From NCBI GenBank assembly GCA_027067015.1, contig JAMOMS010000216.1, forward strand, positions 1 to 8,128: 8,128 nucleotides of DNA. The letters run 5' to 3'. The DNA is from Campylobacterales bacterium (GTDB taxonomy: Bacteria > Campylobacterota > Campylobacteria > Campylobacterales > Hydrogenimonadaceae). Positions 6,366 to 8,128 of this stretch are shown piece by piece. The position numbers were made by a program, and so were the translations under genes. The first letter of the stretch is position 1, and every line of letters starts with the position of its first letter. The notes beneath the pieces were generated by a model, which saw only the letters and a list, made by a program, of their open reading frames with translations, ran no database searches and had not been told where the DNA came from.

Positions 6366-6587
6366 ATGAAGGAGCGAATCACCATCGAAGCGGGCAAACG
6401 GGGCGGCAAACCCTGCATACGGGGCTTGCGCATAACGGTTTATGATATTTTGGAGATGTTGGCGTCGGGTATGCGTGTGGAAGAGATTTTGGAAGAGTAT
6501 CCTGACCTGGAAGAGGAGGATATCTTTGCCGCGCTTCGCTATGCCGCCGATCGGGAGCATCGAATCGATGTGGCGCTTAGCGCCTGA
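6366..6587 (+). CDS. DUF433-family antitoxin-like small protein
   Basis: The 73-residue protein matches the DUF433 family over its whole length. Visible features are the early segment ITIEAGKRGGKPCIRGLRITVYDILEML (5-32; core GGKPCIRGLRITV), the helix MRVEEILEEYPDL (36-48) and EEDIFAALRYAADRE (50-64). The fold is a small winged-helix-like DNA-binding domain; family members are commonly encoded just before DUF5615 PIN-like proteins and are regarded as antitoxins and probably autoregulators. The neighbour downstream is exactly such a gene, but reduced to a stump. The gene has its own TATAAT and AAGGAGG signals, so it is probably still expressed independently of the M16 gene. With the toxin gone, it is an orphan; whether it protects against incoming related toxins is speculation. 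Confidence 0.85.
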   Translation: MKERITIEAGKRGGKPCIRGLRITVYDILEMLASGMRVEEILEEYPDLEEEDIFAALRYAADREHRIDVALSA

Positions 6588-6592
6588 GATCT

Positions 6593-6703
6593 ATGCCAAA
6601 GCTTCTTTTTGATCAAAACCTCTCTCATCGTATTCTAACCGACCTTGGCCCTCACTTTGTCGGATCGACCCATCAGAGAGATCGACGGCCATTTTGGAGC
6701 TGA
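6593..6703 (+). pseudogene. N-terminal remnant of a DUF5615 (PIN-like) toxin
   Basis: ATG 6593 opens a 36-codon frame five bases after the DUF433 stop. Its first 30 residues, MPKLLFDQNLS, HRILTDLGPHF and VGSTHQRD in order, match the start of DUF5615 proteins, including the conserved early Asp-x-Asn-Leu-Ser (D7-QNLS) and the GSTH segment. After residue 30 the frame reads RRPFWS and stops, whereas intact members run to about 110-120 residues. Only 11 bases then remain before the recG ATG, so the catalytic C-terminal part is absent, not merely shifted. The +1 frame from about 6681 to the stop at 6735 reads GAEIGDHAVAREA, which loosely recalls the family's next helix, so a frameshift may have accompanied the deletion. 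The stump is probably non-functional. It was recognised by eye from family memory. Confidence 0.75.
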
Positions 6704-6714
6704 AATAGGCGATC

Positions 6715-8128
6715 ATGCAGTGGCAAGAGAAGCTTAAAAAAGCCGGTTTCTCCTCACTGCTGGAGTTGGCCGTTCACGCGCCGGTAGGGTATGCCGACAC
6801 CCGGCTCTCAACCACCCTGCGCCCGGGGCGGGTCCATACGCTCAATGTCACGATCCGCCATCTTGCCGACCGGGGCGGGCGGTTGGCGGCGCAGGCTTTT
6901 TTGGATGACTTTAACCAACCCCTTGAGATTACCCTCTTTCACCCAAAACCGTGGCATCGCTCCGTATTTCGCGGTGGCGCGAGACTTCTTTTGCACGGCA
7001 AGCTGGAACGTTTTGGCCATAAACTTCAGATGGTCAACCCCCAAAAGCTGGCCAAAAGCGACGGCATCGTGCCCCGCTACCGCTCTAAACTGCGCCAGGA
7101 TCTACACCGCAAACTGGTCGCCTCACTGGTAACGGAGGCCAATCTGATAGGCGAGGGGTTGCGTGAGGAGGAGGCTCAGCTTTTACTGCGTATGCACCGG
7201 CCCGACGGCGAGTGGCTGGCGCTCTATGAACGGCACGGCGGTTTCGGCCCCAAGACACTGCGCGCGCTTAAGCTGGCCGAGGCGCTGGATTGGTTTAAGC
7301 GCATGGCCAAAAAGCGCACGGTCCATGAAGCCACAGCCAGGCTAAGCGGCTCTATTGAGCCTTTTATCAAGCGACTGCCCTTCTCTTTGACCGAAGGCCA
7401 GCGAAAGGTGATCGAAGAGATCGCCGAAGATCTTGCCGACTCCACGGCGGCCAGGCGGATGGTGGTGGGCGATGTGGGTAGCGGCAAGACAATGGTGATT
7501 TTGGCGTCGGCCATGATGGCCTATCCCCACCGGGCGGTTCTGATGGCGCCGACCTCCATACTGGCTCGGCAACTCTACGAGGAGGCGCGCAAATGGTTGC
7601 CCGATGAGGTAAAGATCGCGCTCGTTAGCCAAAACGAGACCCAAGGGGAGATGAAAGAAGCCCATCTAATCGTGGGCACCCACGCCCTGCTCTACAAAGC
7701 TCTGCCGCCCGCTGAGTTGGTGATGGTGGATGAACAGCACCGCTTCGGGACCGAGCAGAGGGCAAAGCTTCAAGCGCTCCTTTCAAAGGGCAAAAAGCGC
7801 CCCCACTACCTTCAGTTTTCGGCCACCCCCATTCCCCGCACCCAGGCGATGATCGAGTCGGCATTGGTGGATGTGTCGCTCATTGAAGGAACGCCTTATA
7901 AAAAGGATATTACTACCCGGGTGGTGGGGCGGGGCGATTGGGAAGCGCTTGAACGTCATATTAAGCAAGAGATCGCGCAGGAGAGGCAGGTGCTGGTGGT
8001 CTATCCGTTGGTAGAGAGCAGTGAGGGGTACGGGTACAAATCGCTGGAGGAGAGCGAAGCGTTTTGGCGCAAGCGTTTTAAGGGAGTCTATGTCACCCAC
8101 GGCAAGGATAGAGAAAAAGAGCGGGTAT
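6715..8128 (+). CDS. recG: ATP-dependent DNA helicase RecG, 3' end outside window
   Basis: RecG remodels stalled replication forks and Holliday junctions. From ATG 6715 the frame is open for 471 codons to the right edge; full-length epsilonproteobacterial RecG proteins are about 600 residues or a little more. The N-terminus MQWQEKLKKAGFSSLLELA (1-19) and the following HAPVGYADTRL match the family start and support this ATG, although only a weak AGG (6707-6709) precedes it. The wedge/OB region spans about 37-110 (LLLHGKLERFGHKLQMVNP). Helicase motifs: Q-type region LPFSLTEGQRKV (221-232), Walker A GDVGSGKT (252-259), APTSILARQ (278-286), the RecG-type box VDEQHRFG (338-345) and SATPIPRT (369-376). 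The second RecA-like lobe begins at VLVVYPLVE and is cut off after THGKDREKERV. The toxin remnant ends 11 bases upstream; recG may rely on the DUF433 promoter or read-through. Confidence 0.96.
   Translation, partial: MQWQEKLKKAGFSSLLELAVHAPVGYADTRLSTTLRPGRVHTLNVTIRHLADRGGRLAAQAFLDDFNQPLEITLFHPKPWHRSVFRGGARLLLHGKLERFGHKLQMVNPQKLAKSDGIVPRYRSKLRQDLHRKLVASLVTEANLIGEGLREEEAQLLLRMHRPDGEWLALYERHGGFGPKTLRALKLAEALDWFKRMAKKRTVHEATARLSGSIEPFIKRLPFSLTEGQRKVIEEIAEDLADSTAARRMVVGDVGSGKTMVILASAMMAYPHRAVLMAPTSILARQLYEEARKWLPDEVKIALVSQNETQGEMKEAHLIVGTHALLYKALPPAELVMVDEQHRFGTEQRAKLQALLSKGKKRPHYLQFSATPIPRTQAMIESALVDVSLIEGTPYKKDITTRVVGRGDWEALERHIKQEIAQERQVLVVYPLVESSEGYGYKSLEESEAFWRKRFKGVYVTHGKDREKERV

Noticed and set aside
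1..8128. CRISPR array, tRNA/rRNA, insertion sequence, integrase, attachment-site repeats or phage genes
   Set aside because: None were seen: no regularly spaced repeats, no transposase or integrase motifs, and no tRNA-like clover-leaf segments in the short gaps.

Overview
This window looks like chromosomal DNA from a Campylobacterota (epsilonproteobacterial) species with an unusually high GC content for that group. Three things point there. The block kdsA-ribH-nusB matches the order I remember at the H. pylori HP0003-HP0001 locus. KdsA is the Cys-type (metal-dependent) enzyme with an insertion before the LTERG motif that I recall from H. pylori. Menaquinone is made by the futalosine route (mqnC), which is followed, apart from an inserted gene pair, by an M16-type processing-protease homologue. 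Genus cannot be fixed from this window; high-GC vent genera such as Hydrogenimonas or Nitratifractor are guesses.

Layout, all on the plus strand: (1) 2-754, 3' part of an EamA/DMT-family membrane transporter; (2) 786-1445, membrane-anchored protein with a degenerate GGDEF domain that keeps a c-di-GMP I-site; (3) 1442-2236 kdsA; a 93-base gap with a probable promoter; (4) 2330-2800 ribH; (5) 2800-3219 nusB; (6) 3216-4262 mqnC; (7) 4262-4756 and 4753-5052, a HEPN (HepT-like) / minimal nucleotidyltransferase (MntA-like) pair; (8) 5053-6339, secreted M16 peptidase-family protein lacking the zinc motif; (9) 6366-6587, DUF433 antitoxin-like gene followed by a 36-codon stump of its usual DUF5615 toxin partner (6593-6703); (10) 6715-8128, recG, open to the right edge of the window. 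There is no gene-free stretch longer than about 130 bases.

Most junctions are overlaps of 1-4 bases (ATGA, TGATG, GTGA), so from ribH to the M16 gene the genes are probably read as one translationally coupled transcript. The housekeeping genes cover lipopolysaccharide core sugar (KdsA), riboflavin (RibH), rRNA transcription antitermination (NusB), menaquinone (MqnC) and replication-fork repair (RecG). The accessory content is two toxin-antitoxin-type modules on either side of the M16 gene: one apparently intact HEPN/MNT pair and one decayed DUF433/DUF5615 pair. I do not see a wholly unknown multi-gene system. The best leads are the degenerate GGDEF with intact I-site, the HEPN/MNT pair wired into the mqnC operon, and the toxin stump in front of recG.
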